NCBI GenBank assembly: GCA_947685225.1
Contig: CANTUV010000035.1
Span: 7,501 to 71,500 of the forward strand
Source of the DNA: Garcia nutans
Taxonomy: Eukaryota; Streptophyta; Magnoliopsida; Malpighiales; Euphorbiaceae
DNA length: 64,000 nucleotides
Reading direction: 5' to 3'
The notes beneath the pieces were generated by a model. It saw only the letters and a program-made list of their open reading frames with translations, made no database searches and was not told where the DNA came from. Position numbers and translations under genes: made by a program. This document shows positions 49,674 through 60,369 of this stretch, one piece after another (within the stretch, counting starts at the first letter, position 1; each line of letters begins with the position of its first letter).

Positions 49674-50768
49674 TTAGAGCTTGTAATTAGACAAACAGTG
49701 CATAACAAAATCCTTGACCTGTGACAGTAACTGAGAGGACTCCGGCAATTCCGGAAATACGTAAAAAGCATGAATCATGTTTGGATACTCGATCAAGGTA
49801 GCTTCCTTTCCCAACCTCTTTAGCCATTCATAATACCTTCTTTGCCAATCCTTTAACGGGTCCAACCCACCCACAAACACCAACGTCCTCGGATAATCCA
49901 CACCTAAAATATTCTCCGCATTAGGTCCACTAACATTCACTGCGTAATGATCTCGATTCGACCCTTCCGGCAAAAACACCTTCCAACACCAATCCGTTCT
50001 GGAAACCGACACTAATAGCGCACTAGTCATTCGGATCTCAGATTCCGTTCTCTCCTCGCCTCCAAAAAATGGCTGAATAGATATTAACCCAACAACTTTA
50101 GCCACCTGAAATCTTGTCCTGCTGGCCCTAACCGCAACGTGATGAGCCAAGTTCGCGCCGGCACTATCTCCCGCAAGGAAACATTTGGATAAATCCGCGT
50201 CGGCTGGCAACGCAGTGGCTTGATTCTCATCGAGGAATTTGAGGACGTCGAACCCGTCCTCGTATTGAGAAGGGAACCGATGTTCGGGAGTGAGACGGTA
50301 GTTGACGGAGACCACGATAGCAGGGAGTCTGCGGGCGAATCTGCGGCAAACAATGTCGTACGATCTGGTTGCAGCGTTAAGAAACGAAAATCCTCCTCCG
50401 TGAAAGAAAATCATAACGGGAAGAATATTATTGCTGCCTATATCATTAGACGTGGAGTCTTCGTGAAGCCCTTTCGCACAATAACCTGCAGTTGTGGCTG
50501 CTGTAATTCCGACTGGAGTGTAGACGCGGAACCATAAGTTGCGTGTGCTGTCAATTACGGTGTCGGAGGAGATGACGGAACGGATTGGTTTGGTGGGAGA
50601 AGGAGCTGCCTTGAAATCCAGGTAGCTGAGAAGCCGCCGGTTTATGGTGCCGTCGGGACGGATGGCAGTGTCCGATATGGTTGAAATGAGTGAGACAACG
50701 AGTCGTGTTCTCCATGGAAGAGCTGATTTTGTTGGTGGCACTTCAGGATTTGCAATTTCGCTGCTCAT
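49674..50768 (-). CDS. Carboxylesterase of the plant CXE (GID1/HSL) family, CXE18-like
   Basis: A single-exon gene of 364 residues starting at MSSEIANPEVPP. The frame stays open upstream to 50885, but that extension looks like 5' UTR, and the chosen start is the usual one for this family. The alpha/beta-hydrolase hallmarks are complete: the oxyanion-hole motif HGGGF, the nucleophile elbow GDSAG, the acid in GLDPLKDW and the histidine in MIHAFY. A catalytic triad is therefore present, unlike GID1 gibberellin receptors, which lost the histidine. The likely role is hydrolysis of small esters or xenobiotics in the cytosol. The substrate cannot be read from the sequence. It resembles Arabidopsis CXE18 (At5g23530). 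No break is visible. Confidence 0.9.
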   Translation of the reverse strand: MSSEIANPEVPPTKSALPWRTRLVVSLISTISDTAIRPDGTINRRLLSYLDFKAAPSPTKPIRSVISSDTVIDSTRNLWFRVYTPVGITAATTAGYCAKGLHEDSTSNDIGSNNILPVMIFFHGGGFSFLNAATRSYDIVCRRFARRLPAIVVSVNYRLTPEHRFPSQYEDGFDVLKFLDENQATALPADADLSKCFLAGDSAGANLAHHVAVRASRTRFQVAKVVGLISIQPFFGGEERTESEIRMTSALLVSVSRTDWCWKVFLPEGSNRDHYAVNVSGPNAENILGVDYPRTLVFVGGLDPLKDWQRRYYEWLKRLGKEATLIEYPNMIHAFYVFPELPESSQLLSQVKDFVMHCLSNYKL

Positions 50769-50885
50769 ACTTTTTGCCTTTGAAAAATTATCTTCGCCTG
50801 CCTGAGTGTAAAATACGAAAGGTATAAAAACGTCCCAATTGTATAAAAGGGGGTGGTTCTCAATTGTAGGTAGGAATGGTCCCAA

Positions 50886-52023
50886 TTTTTTTTCTTTGTT
50901 TTTTTACCTCTCTAGTCTCACTTTGGGCATATTGAAATAACATACTCTATCAAATTAATATATATATATATATATATCAAATTAAAAAAAATGCTAGTTT
51001 TAGTTGCAAATTGATTCCTGATTTTTTAAAAAAGAAATTTTATAATTACATACTATCCTTTAAAATTTTTTATAATTATATGTACTATCCTTTAAAAATA
51101 TATTAGCATATTTCAAATTTATTTTTTTATATTTCAAATTTCTAAAAGTGTTTATAGTTATATTTCTTGATCTAGTTTTTGTAACGTATCATTATTGATC
51201 ACTTAAAATTAAATTTTTACCCCTTAATTATTTTGAATTGCTTGATAATATTTATCTTAAAAATCTCAATTTACAATTTAAAAAAAATAATTTTCTTTTT
51301 GAGAATAATAATAATAAATTTTAATTTTATCTTTTTTTAACTATATCTCAAATAATTTAAATTTTTTTATCAACCATGTGATCATATTATTTAAAAGGAT
51401 AATTACACTCTACACCATATTTTATAAATTTTTTTATTTTTACTAATAATATTTTAATAATTTTATAATAAACTCACAATAAACTATGTAAATTCATAGA
51501 TTTATAATAAACGTATAATAAATCTACAATAAATTTAAAATAAATTCATAATAAATTATTTAAATCTAATATTTTTATTAAAAAAATTATAAATTTTGAT
51601 AAATTTATAAATATTTTTAAGAACATGGTAAGTTTGAAATTTTTTTTTATTTTTTCTTGTGTTGTTGTAAAGATTCCTATTTAAAATGAATTATTTATCA
51701 TGTTGGGCTGATCAAATTTTTTTACGAAATCTTGATTATGGGCTGTACAAATTATGCTGGGTTGGATCTAGTCTACCTTTTTTCTGATTAATACGGTGCG
51801 TTGTGGTTTTTCACGATTTATTGGTTATGAATATAAATCATCTGGTTCCTTTTTCTCGTTCATTTCCCTCCTAGTCCCTGATGCGCGAGCGATAAACAGC
51901 TGCATTCTCTTACATGTAAGTACACGAGTTCTGAGTATATCTTTGGCTTTGTTTCTATAATTATTGAAATTGAAATTAAAATTGTATCGAACGTAAATAA
52001 TTGAAGGAAAAAAAAATAAGAAT
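50886..52023. other. AT-rich intergenic DNA
   Basis: This lies between the carboxylesterase 5' end and a possible orphan exon. It contains a TA run near 50,960 and a dispersed AT-rich repeat at 51,420-51,680. I see no gene. Confidence 0.6.
51420..51680 (+). repeat. Dispersed AT-rich repeat, copy 2
   Basis: Resembles 21,230-21,455 in the same orientation, including the AATAAACTCA block, repeated AATAAATTTA-like units and the T-rich end in GTAAAG. Confidence 0.45.
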
Positions 52024-52187
52024 ATGACTTTGAGCTTCGAAGAATCAAATATGGTTTACTCGTTGCTAACATCGGAGCAACGCCCAATGGATGAAATCAT
52101 CTCGGATTTAAGTTCGAAATTTAGCCCCTCGCCTTTTCGCTGTTTGCAAATCTCTCTTACTTCTCTCAGAGGCAAGCAACTGCTTTT
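52024..52187 (+). CDS. Possible orphan first exon of an unidentified gene
   Basis: An ATG at 52024 opens 54 codons, reading MTLSFEESNMVYSLLTSEQR and then SDLSSKFSPSPFRCLQISL, up to a good donor (TTTT/GTATGTG at 52187/52188). A telo-box lies just downstream in what would be intron 1. I do not recognise the protein. No continuing exon is visible before the retrotransposon-derived sequence begins, so the gene may be truncated or may continue beyond a very long intron. Codon use and the donor look genuine, but this rests on little. Confidence 0.4.
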
Positions 52188-52243
52188 GTATGTGTACTTT
52201 GATTTTGTTTTCTTTTTGCTTACCAGTGAAATATCCGAATTGG

Positions 52244-52262
52244 TTAGGGTTTAGGGTTTAGA
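52244..52262 (+). promoter_or_regulatory. Telo-box (2.5 copies of TTTAGGG)
   Basis: TTAGGGTTTAGGGTTTAGA is a short interstitial telomere-type motif. In plants such telo-boxes are common in 5' regions and first introns of housekeeping genes and recruit TRB and related proteins. Its orientation is opposite to the C-rich terminal array. It is too short to be a fused telomere. Confidence 0.6.
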
Positions 52263-54061
52263 TGCTAGTATATTCTTAATTTTGTCTTGAGTTTAGTCAT
52301 AGTTGGAACTTTGTGCTCCCGTGGGCTTGCATATTTGCGCACGAATTCACAAAACCACTCACATATGTATAAAGACCAAAAACAACTAAGTTGATGTTTC
52401 ATAGTCTATGTTCGAAACATTTTAATCTACATTTATCAACTTCATGTCTATTAATTATTGAGAGAAAATAAGAAGGGGACAAAGAGAATAGAGTTATGTC
52501 TTTGATAATGATCAATAACATTGATCTACAATTAGTCACAATGATGCTCATATAATGTGCATCCCAGCTTATTCTTTAAGCTACAGATCCCAACAACTTA
52601 TAATGACCAAAAACAACTTGCAAATACCCAGAGAACTGCGCTATTCCTCCAATAATTAACTGTTCACTGGTGGCCTAGCCAATTTGTTAGCTAACAACAT
52701 TAGGTTGCTGTTGTTTGATTTATCGTTAAAGTTTGGTTTTTCAGAAAATTGGTTTCTATGTTTGGTTTTTTAGAAAATTGGTTTCTATCCTTTATGTTGC
52801 TCTTTCTCTTAGCTTGGTTTTATATCAGATGTCGACTATTGCATTGAGATATAATATGATAACATATTACTTAGTCATGTGTGCCTCTCGTTCTTTGTTG
52901 ATGATGTTAGGCATTTTACTTTATGTCATTATTCTACTTGTGTTATTTCAATTATATATCAACAATTCAGGCTTTTTGTGACAATAAGTGTATGAATTAC
53001 TGATAAGCCACATTTCATATAACTGCAGGACAAAAAGATGCTCAATTCTATTGAACGTTTGATTGCATTTGCTATTCTTCACTAGACTTCCTCTCAACCG
53101 ACTTCTATGAACCCATTCATATCTTATATTGTAAATGTAAGCACTATGATATTTGTGGAACAAGGCATGCTAGAAAGAATGAGGATTGTTAATATATATA
53201 TTACTGTTTACGAGTGAAAGTTCTAATGCACGGAATGGAAATGTTATGCTCAAGGTATTGAATTAATCAAATGATTGAATATGTATATAATGATATGAGA
53301 CAAAGTGCTAAATGTAAGTGCTGAAAATTATAGATTGAATGAATTATCCTATATGTAAAAGTAAGACGTATTGAAAAACAAAATAAGCATATTGTGAACA
53401 ATGTTATCAAATGAGAAAACAAGTCTTAAATAACATGATTCTTAACGAGAAAAGTTGTATTACCAAAAGTATTGTATAGTATGATAACTTTTATCAAGTT
53501 AAAGCTATTATTTTGTGTAATTAGAATATTATGTTGGTTTGTTATTGAAATTAGTTAATATAGTGAAATAACTCTTAAAACTAAGTGTTATTCCTATATT
53601 TTCATAAGTATTTTTCTTTAATATTAAGTGACAAATATGTTTATACATGCACCACTAAACTTTGCTTAGCGTGTTAGAATTGTTTTCTGACATGCAAGTA
53701 TCAGGACATCGAAGCAAGTTAAGTAGTGGAATTAAGAATCTCAGAACATTACCTCTAGTACATATAAAGATCTTGTGTATATTGTACTCATAAGTTATAT
53801 TATGTATATATATATATATATAATTTAGTTTAGCTATTTGAGAGATTGTACAAATTTGTAAACATGAAAGTAATATATGTATTTAAAGGATGAAGTTTGA
53901 GAATTCTAGTGAATGATTATTAAAGAAATGAATGTATTATATTTATTTGACAATTTTATTTGTTGGAAGAAAATTTTATATGAATTGATTTGGAGCACGA
54001 ACAGTATATCAAATAACATTCTCTGATAGTTTTTATGTAAGAACTGTCAGGGGATGTTACA
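52263..54061 (+). other. Non-coding AT-rich DNA ending in an LTR 3' end
   Basis: I see no gene. The right edge at 54061 is an LTR end: GGGGATGTTACA is followed five bases later by a primer-binding site. An LTR-like stretch (TTTGCTTAGCGTG near 53,660) supports LTR sequence for at least the last 400 bases. The matching LTR start is not found, so the left part of this LTR is lost or unrecognised. A tandem pair of TTGGTTTTT..GGTTTCTAT units lies at 52,731-52,790. Confidence 0.5.
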
Positions 54062-54066
54062 TTTAG

Positions 54067-54082
54067 TGGTATCAGAGCCAGG
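54067..54082 (+). other. Primer-binding site of an LTR retrotransposon
   Basis: TGGTATCAGAGCCAGG is complementary to plant initiator methionine tRNA and begins five bases after the LTR end at 54061. Confidence 0.85.
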
Positions 54083-57000
54083 TTTAGGCATTTCTGGCAT
54101 GTGGAGTTATGGGAGAAGTGAAATGTACTTTTCTAAGTTATGTGAATTGAATAAGTGGATATGTGTTTTGATATAGTTGATATTCCATATGTTTATGGTA
54201 ATAGAATGTTTACTAAGAATTGATTGAGCATTCGTAGTGTATTGTTTGGAGTGCACTAGACCTATTTGTGAAAAAGAAAGATGTGAAAAGAAAATAAGAT
54301 ATGAGTAGCCAAAGAAATATGTCAAAGTAACACAATGGAAGTGTAGCAATTCATTGGAATTTGAGGAATGAATTATGATAGATAGATAAATTTCGAGAAT
54401 GAAATGTCTTACGAGAATGAGAATTGTCATGTTTTCCAATTTTAAGTATTGATTTTCTGCATTAAGTGAATATATGAGTGTCAAATTGGATTGATTATGA
54501 TATGAGAGCATAGTGATAAGGTTAAATAAGCCTTAATAAGAGTAACAGTGAATCCGAGTATGGATAATATCCGTATAGTGGAAAAAGATTTCGAAGAGGT
54601 AAGAAATTATGAAAATACCCTTATAGCTCGAAATGAATTCGAGCTGTAATTTGAATGTGATATATGGATAATGGAGTAGTGTCAAAAGTACTTGTTTTAA
54701 TAATATTTCAACGTTAAGGATTGAAGTGATAGTTAAATGAAAGCACGTGAATGCATTGAAACTATTGTATAAGTGAGTATCTTGGATAATAGGTCTAAAA
54801 CTTATTTAAAGATTTCTAGTGTCTTCTATTACCTTCTAAAACATCATCAAAACAAAAGATTGAAATGAAAAGTGATGGAAGAGTATTGGTAAAGAGGTTA
54901 AAGCTTGAATACTACTTAGTTTACTATTTATTGAAATGATCTTGATTTTTAATATAAAAAAAGATTTGTGAATTGATAAAACACCAGTACTTGTGAAAGA
55001 TATGGTGTATTCAATAATTGTGAAAACTTTACTTCTATGATAGTAAAGTTATTCTTGCAATATGTAAATGTGTATTTATAAATTCTTAACTGGAACAATG
55101 ATTAAATCTATCATTGAATTATTTATGAGTTAATATAAGATTGTAGAAAAATATAAGGTTGAAAGATTTTAGAATTATGAAAATTTATATTTGAATTTGA
55201 TTGTGCTTTGAAGAGTTGGATCCTATTTCCTCCATTTGTATGAGTTGCATTATTAATAACTTATTGATTAAATCATGAAAAGAAATTCTAGCAGAGATAC
55301 GCATGATTATTTGTATAGTCATGCATATGCTTGTGTAAATGTCTATTCTTCAAACATTGAGAAGAAATTTCAATAGTGAGATACCTGAGCATTCATATGG
55401 ACATGCATATATTTGTGCCCTTAAAACATTGAAAATAAATTTCAGTAGAGATGTGCAAGACCATTCGCATGATCATGTATCTGGCTATGCATATTTTTAT
55501 TCTTCAAAACTTTAAAAATAATTTAAACAGTGATGTGCATGATCACTTGCATGATCATGCATTTGCTTATGCATATTTCTACCTTCTTATTCCTTCACAA
55601 AGTAGGGTTTATGGGTGGAATCAGTAGTGAGTTATTAAATACATCTGAAACATAATTATAATTGATTGCTTATAAGATTGAAATGAAATCAATCCATTAA
55701 ATGATGAAACTGAAATGTGAAGAAAATGTGAGGAAAGTATGGATAAATGTAATTGGAGATCTGAAATAAGTGTAAAGTTAGAGAAAAGATAAAAGACGAT
55801 TACAAGTTATTAGTGGATTTAACATTATTCATGAAGAAATAAGATAATTTTCAAAGCAAGGTGAGAATAATGATTTGATAAATTATTGATGATTGTAAAT
55901 AATTTGAAGAGAAAGATAAAGAAAACAAAGAGGTGTAGATATAAATTGATTGAGTAATGAAAATAAGAATGTGAGATTTACATATTGTGTACTTATGAAA
56001 TATGTAATAGTAATACTATTTAGTGATTAAAGATAATTTATAGATTATATATAGTAGTGTTAAAGAGTTAATAGACATAACTGATTACAATAGAAAGAAA
56101 GGAATTGATAATGTAAAAAGAAAAGAATGATGTGAGATTTGAAGTTAGTTTAACCCTTCTAGTGAAATGATATATTGTAGAGCAAGTTAGAAATATATAT
56201 ATCTATATATATGTGTGTGTGTGAATGTGTGTATGAGACATAGCGAATAAATTATAAATGTACATGTACTCTTAAAGTGAAAGAAAATGTGTAAATTCTT
56301 AATATGTTAAGAAAAGAATTAAACAAGTAAAGAGTAGAAATCTTTGTAGATTTCATTATTACAGTGGAAACATGAAAATGATTTGAAAAAGATAAAGATT
56401 GATGAATAAATAAAATTAGTCAAATTAATCAAAAATACATATGATGTGTATATATGATCATATGATACATGTGTTTAAAATGATTGTTTATATTGTATAC
56501 GCTTACAGTAAGAAACAAACATTTCAAAGAGAAAGTGTTATATTTCAAAGGATAGTATAATTGACACTACGTTGTACGATTAAAATAAATGATACTGATG
56601 TTAAATCTAGTTTCCGGAGTAGCTAAAGGGTAAATATTCAAAGTGATAGTGGGCATTTTATGCCATATTGAAAGTGGGCACTCTGTGCCATAGAGGACAC
56701 TTATGTCCCATATCGAAAGTGGACACTTTATGCCATAGAGGACATTTATTTTTATATATGTTCCAGTGATATTGGCATCTATGCCATCAGTGGACGCTTT
56801 GCATCATAGCAGACTTTTGGTTCCTTCCTCTCAGTGGTCACTCCGTGACATCATATATAGTGGGCATTCATGCCATAGTGGGCCTTCGACCATATTGATA
56901 CAGTGAGCATTTACTTGCCATCAGTGACTCGCTATCCGGAACTAAGATTTAAAGTTCAGTATATAAGAGAAAGAAAGAGATATATATATGTAACAGTAAT

Positions 57001-57278
57001 GTTACAAATTATATATATAAAAAAAATTTCTAAAGAGAATTAAAGGTGATTATTAAATTGAGCTTGAACAGTGTAAGTGTGTAGAGCTGAATCTTCTGCA
57101 GTTCTATATTAAGATTATTCAAAAAGTGTTATATTGATTGATATCAAATATAACTAAAAGTTATGTAAATCAATAAAAGAATTGATTTTATGTGAGATTG
57201 GAGATTAGTTAAAAATTAAATGGCTTATTATCATAGCATGTAAATTTCGAGGACGAAATTTCTTTAGTGGGGGAGAAT
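54083..57278 (+). mobile_element. Internal region of a non-coding LTR retrotransposon
   Basis: It is bounded by a primer-binding site (54067) and a polypurine tract (about 57266-57277, AGTGGGGGAGAA after the Gypsy-typical TTTCGAGGACGAAATTTC). The 3.2 kb between them shows no gag or pol frame at all. It is either a LARD-like non-autonomous element or a fully decayed one. It contains the inverted-repeat array at 56,652-56,874. Confidence 0.6.
56652..56874. repeat. Array of short inverted repeats with changing arms
   Basis: Six perfect short palindromes lie in 223 bases: GGCAT-TTT-ATGCC (56652), GGCAC-TCT-GTGCC (56677), GGACA-CTTA-TGTCC (56695), TGGCAT-CT-ATGCCA (56773), GTCAC-TCC-GTGAC (56837) and GGCAT-TC-ATGCC (56863). 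Some imperfect relatives lie between them. Most sit in an AGTGGRCAYT...GCCATAG context. The arms differ but always pair. Confidence 0.75.
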
Positions 57279-57366
57279 TGTAATGGTAAAATTTTAAACA
57301 TGAACTTTTAACTAATATTGAAAAAAATTGATAGTATATATTGATAAAAGTATTGTGGATAAATGC

Positions 57367-57374
57367 TATAAATA
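57367..57374 (+). promoter_or_regulatory. LTR TATA box
   Basis: GCTATAAATAGAG, a strong TATA consensus about 90 bases into the LTR. Confidence 0.6.
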
Positions 57375-58108
57375 GAGAATAGTAAATTGTATATCTCAAA
57401 AATTTACTGAAGAGATTATTTTTACTTTTTACGAGATTAAAACTCAATTTAGAATTAACGGTTAAGAATGAGGATGCACCATAGTTATTATGAGCATTCA
57501 CTCACTTGATTAAAAATATTATATATATATATATGTGCATATGTGTATGTGTGTAGAAATTTCTGATTTCTTCTCCATCTTCCACGCCATCTTCTACCCT
57601 CATCACCATCTTCTCTCTATTTCTTCTTCCTTTCATCAAATTAATCAAGGATTAAGAGAAAAAGAATATATAGATATAGATTTTGAGAAGAATAAGCTAG
57701 AAAATGCAAGATTATCAAGAAGTAATCAAAGGGAAAGAGAGAAAAAGAAAGAGAAAGAGGAATTTTGAAGAGGTATGTGCTTATGTATTATACTTTGCAA
57801 ATAATTGAATTTCTATGAGTTTGAATGTTTGAATTGATTGATTGAGTCATTTATAATGAATTATTTCTTAAAAATATTGATTAAATGGATTGATGAGTGA
57901 AAAATGAACTAAAAGAACTTATATGTGATGAGTTTGATTTTTAATTCAATCTTTATAAGAATTGGATAATTTGATATTGTTTTAGCCATAAGTGATATTT
58001 GAAGGTTTGATTACTTGAAGTTTGAGTAAAATATTTGATTCATTATTATCATAGATTTTGACTTTATTGAGTTAAAATGGTTAAGTGTGTGAAATGCAGA
58101 ATTTTTGC

Positions 58109-58627
58109 CTGACATGGCCAGTGACATGGCCAAGTCAGTGGGTGTGTCTAGTGACACGACCAGTAACATGGCCAAGTCAGTGGGTGTGTCTAGTGACACG
58201 GGCAGTGACACGGCCAAGTCAGTGGGTGTGTCATATGCTGTCAAAAATTTCTATGTTCTTTGATGAGAGACATGGCCAGTGACATGGCCAAGTCAGTGGG
58301 TGTGTTTAGTGACACGGGCAGTGACACTGCCAAGTCAGTGGATGTGTCAATGCTGTAAAAAATTTCTATTTTCTTTGATGAGAGACACGGCCAGTGACAT
58401 GGCCAAGTCAATGGGTGTGTCTAGTGACACGGCCAAGTTAGTGGGTGTGTCTAGTGACACGGCCAAGTCAGTGGGTATGTCACATGCTGTCAAAAATTTC
58501 TATTTTCTTTGATGAGTGACATGGCCAGTAACATGGCCAAGTCAGTGGGTGTGTCACATGCTGTCAAAATTTTTCATTTTTCATTGATGAGAGATATAGC
58601 CAAGTCATTGAACATAACTTGGCCGTG
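58109..58627 (+). repeat. Hierarchical tandem repeat (30-, 42- and 74-bp spacing)
   Basis: The core CCAAGTCAGTGGGTGTGTCT recurs at about 58130, 58172, 58214, 58288, 58330, 58403, 58433, 58463 and 58537. The steps are 42, 42, 74, 42, 73, 30, 30 and 74. Longer steps insert a conserved TGCTGTCAAAAATTTCTAT spacer. Units also contain the small inverted repeat GTGTC-TAGT-GACAC (e.g. 58144-58157). Confidence 0.9.
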
Positions 58628-59119
58628 TTATGAAAAAGAGTGATAAACTTTAGAAATGTGACAAATATATATCATACTACATGTTGATAAAAGTATTGTA
58701 CCAGTGAAATGATATAAACAATTTAGTGTTAATCAAAACTAATGTATTGCCCAAATCATACTAAGGTTATATCTAACTTTGGATTGAATGGCTAACCAAA
58801 GAAAGAATAGCCATAGTGATAGTGTGCGCCGCGTGCCATTAATGGACACATTGTGTTATCAGTGATAGTGGGTATAATTGTCATTATACATGTTCGAGAT
58901 TTGACATTAACATAGCTACACTAACATGTTATCCAAACCTATGATCTAAGTTTAGTATGAATGGGCATATTTAATAAAGATATCTAAATTGAAAATATAT
59001 GTGAACATGATAGTTGTGAATAATGGAAGAAATGCAAAATAATAATATAAGTCAATTACTTAAAATTGACTTACTGTGTTCCAATGTAAAAGTGATTGTT
59101 AATATATATATTTGAGTCT

Positions 59120-60369
59120 TGTGATGATGGTGCATTTTTTCTCAGTTATAATTGAGGCCATTTTTGTTGGATCAGATTAGGGAGGCTCAGTTGGCATATA
59201 AAAAAATCTAGAAGATTGTTTTGGATTGTAAAAAGATGGAGAGTCGAGACTTTCTTGTGAGAGATGATGATAGTCTTTGGTACATAAATAGATTGTGTAT
59301 TCCTGATGATGTAGGATTGAAGAGCAAGATTTTAGAAGAAACACATCAGTCACTCTATGCTATGCACTCTGGTAGTATCAAGATATATCAAGATTTGAAG
59401 CAACATTATTGGTGGTCAGGTATGAAGAGGGATAGCAGAGTTTGTATCCATATGTCTCACTTGCCAGAGAGTGAAGGCTGAGCACCAAGTTTCTTCAGGG
59501 TTGCTTCCGCCATTATCAATGCAGAGTGGAAATGGGAGCGAGTGACTATGAATTTTATGACTGGACTGCCTTTGACCCAGAAGAAGCATGATGCAATCTG
59601 GATAATAGTTGATTGAATGACAAAGACAACTCATTTTCTTCCAGTTCGAATGGATTATTCTCTTGAGAGGTTGGTTGAGTTGTATATCAGTGAGATATTG
59701 AGGTTGCATGGAGTTTTAGTTTCTTTAGTGTCAGACCGAGATCCCCAGTTTACATCTAAATTTTAGAGGAGTTTGCAGGATGCTTTGGGTTTTCAGTTGC
59801 ATTTTAGTACTACTTTTCATCCTCAGATAGATGGGCAGTCAGAGAGAGTGATACGGATTTTAGAGGATATGTTGAGGAGTTGTATCATTGATTTTACTGG
59901 GAGCTGGGATAGATTCTTTCCCTGATTGAGTTTGCTTATAACAACAGTCATCAGTCTAGTATTGGGATGTCACCTTATGAGGCCTTGTATGGCAGAAAGT
60001 GCAGGATACTTTTGTGTTGGAATGAGGTTAAAGAAGGTAAATTGGTCGGTCTCGATTTGGTTGGAGAAGAGAAAGTTAAGGTAATTTGAAGTCATCTGAA
60101 AGCAGCTTCAGACCGATAGAAATCTTATACAGATTTGAAGAGAAAAGATATACAATTTAGTGTGAGAGATAAAGTGTTCCTGAAGGTGTCTTCTTGGAAG
60201 AAGATTCTGAGGTTTGGCCGCAAAGAAAAGTTGAGTCCTCATTTCATAGGACCATATGAGATACTGGAGAGATTTAGTCCAGTTGCTTATAGACTGACTT
60301 TGCCACCTGAGTTGGATTAGATTCACAATGTCTTCCATATCTCTATGCTTCGAAATACATGTCAGACCC
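59120..60369 (+). pseudogene. Ty3/Gypsy integrase remnant
   Basis: Degraded Gypsy pol. The linker LRPFLLDQIREAQ is followed by the integrase zinc finger (ILEETHQSLYAMHSG, later CLTCQRVKAEHQ after a frameshift). The catalytic core follows with MNFMTGLP, SDRDPQFTSKF and DGQSERV, and the C-terminal region with FSVRDKVFLKVSSWK and LSPHFIGPYEILERF. Several stops (e.g. after IIVD and SKF) and frameshifts make it non-functional. No reverse transcriptase precedes it. The sequence is interrupted at 60369 by a solo LTR and resumes at 63621. It belongs to the chromodomain-bearing clade judging from the resumed part. Confidence 0.9.
60365..60369 (+). repeat. Solo-LTR target-site duplication GACCC, left
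   Basis: GACCC before TGTAATATCCC; repeated at 63616-63620 after GGGGTGTTACA. Confidence 0.9.

Larger units (their letters stand above)
57279..59119 (+). mobile_element. LTR of the non-coding element, 3'-truncated
   Basis: It starts TGTAATGGTAAAA directly after the polypurine tract, matching the TG...GTTACA ends expected from the LTR edge at 54061. A TATA box (TATAAATA at 57367) and a leader-like stretch follow. It also contains the hierarchical tandem repeats at 58,109-58,627. No LTR end is found before Gypsy pol sequence begins near 59,120, so the 3' part seems lost. Confidence 0.55.

Noticed and set aside
50769..50885. Carboxylesterase start at 50885
   Set aside because: The extra 39 residues do not look like this family; the methionine at 50768 is followed by a typical CXE N-terminus.
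52244..52262. Interstitial telomere from a chromosome fusion
   Set aside because: Only 2.5 units; a telo-box in a 5' region explains it better.
54107..54511. 134-residue minus-strand frame as a gene
   Set aside because: Low-complexity, hydrophobic translation of AT-rich retrotransposon interior with no recognisable motif.
58011..58512. Repetitive small proteins (DTPTDLA-like, WPSQWVCL-like)
   Set aside because: They are translations of the non-coding tandem repeat in an LTR, on both strands.
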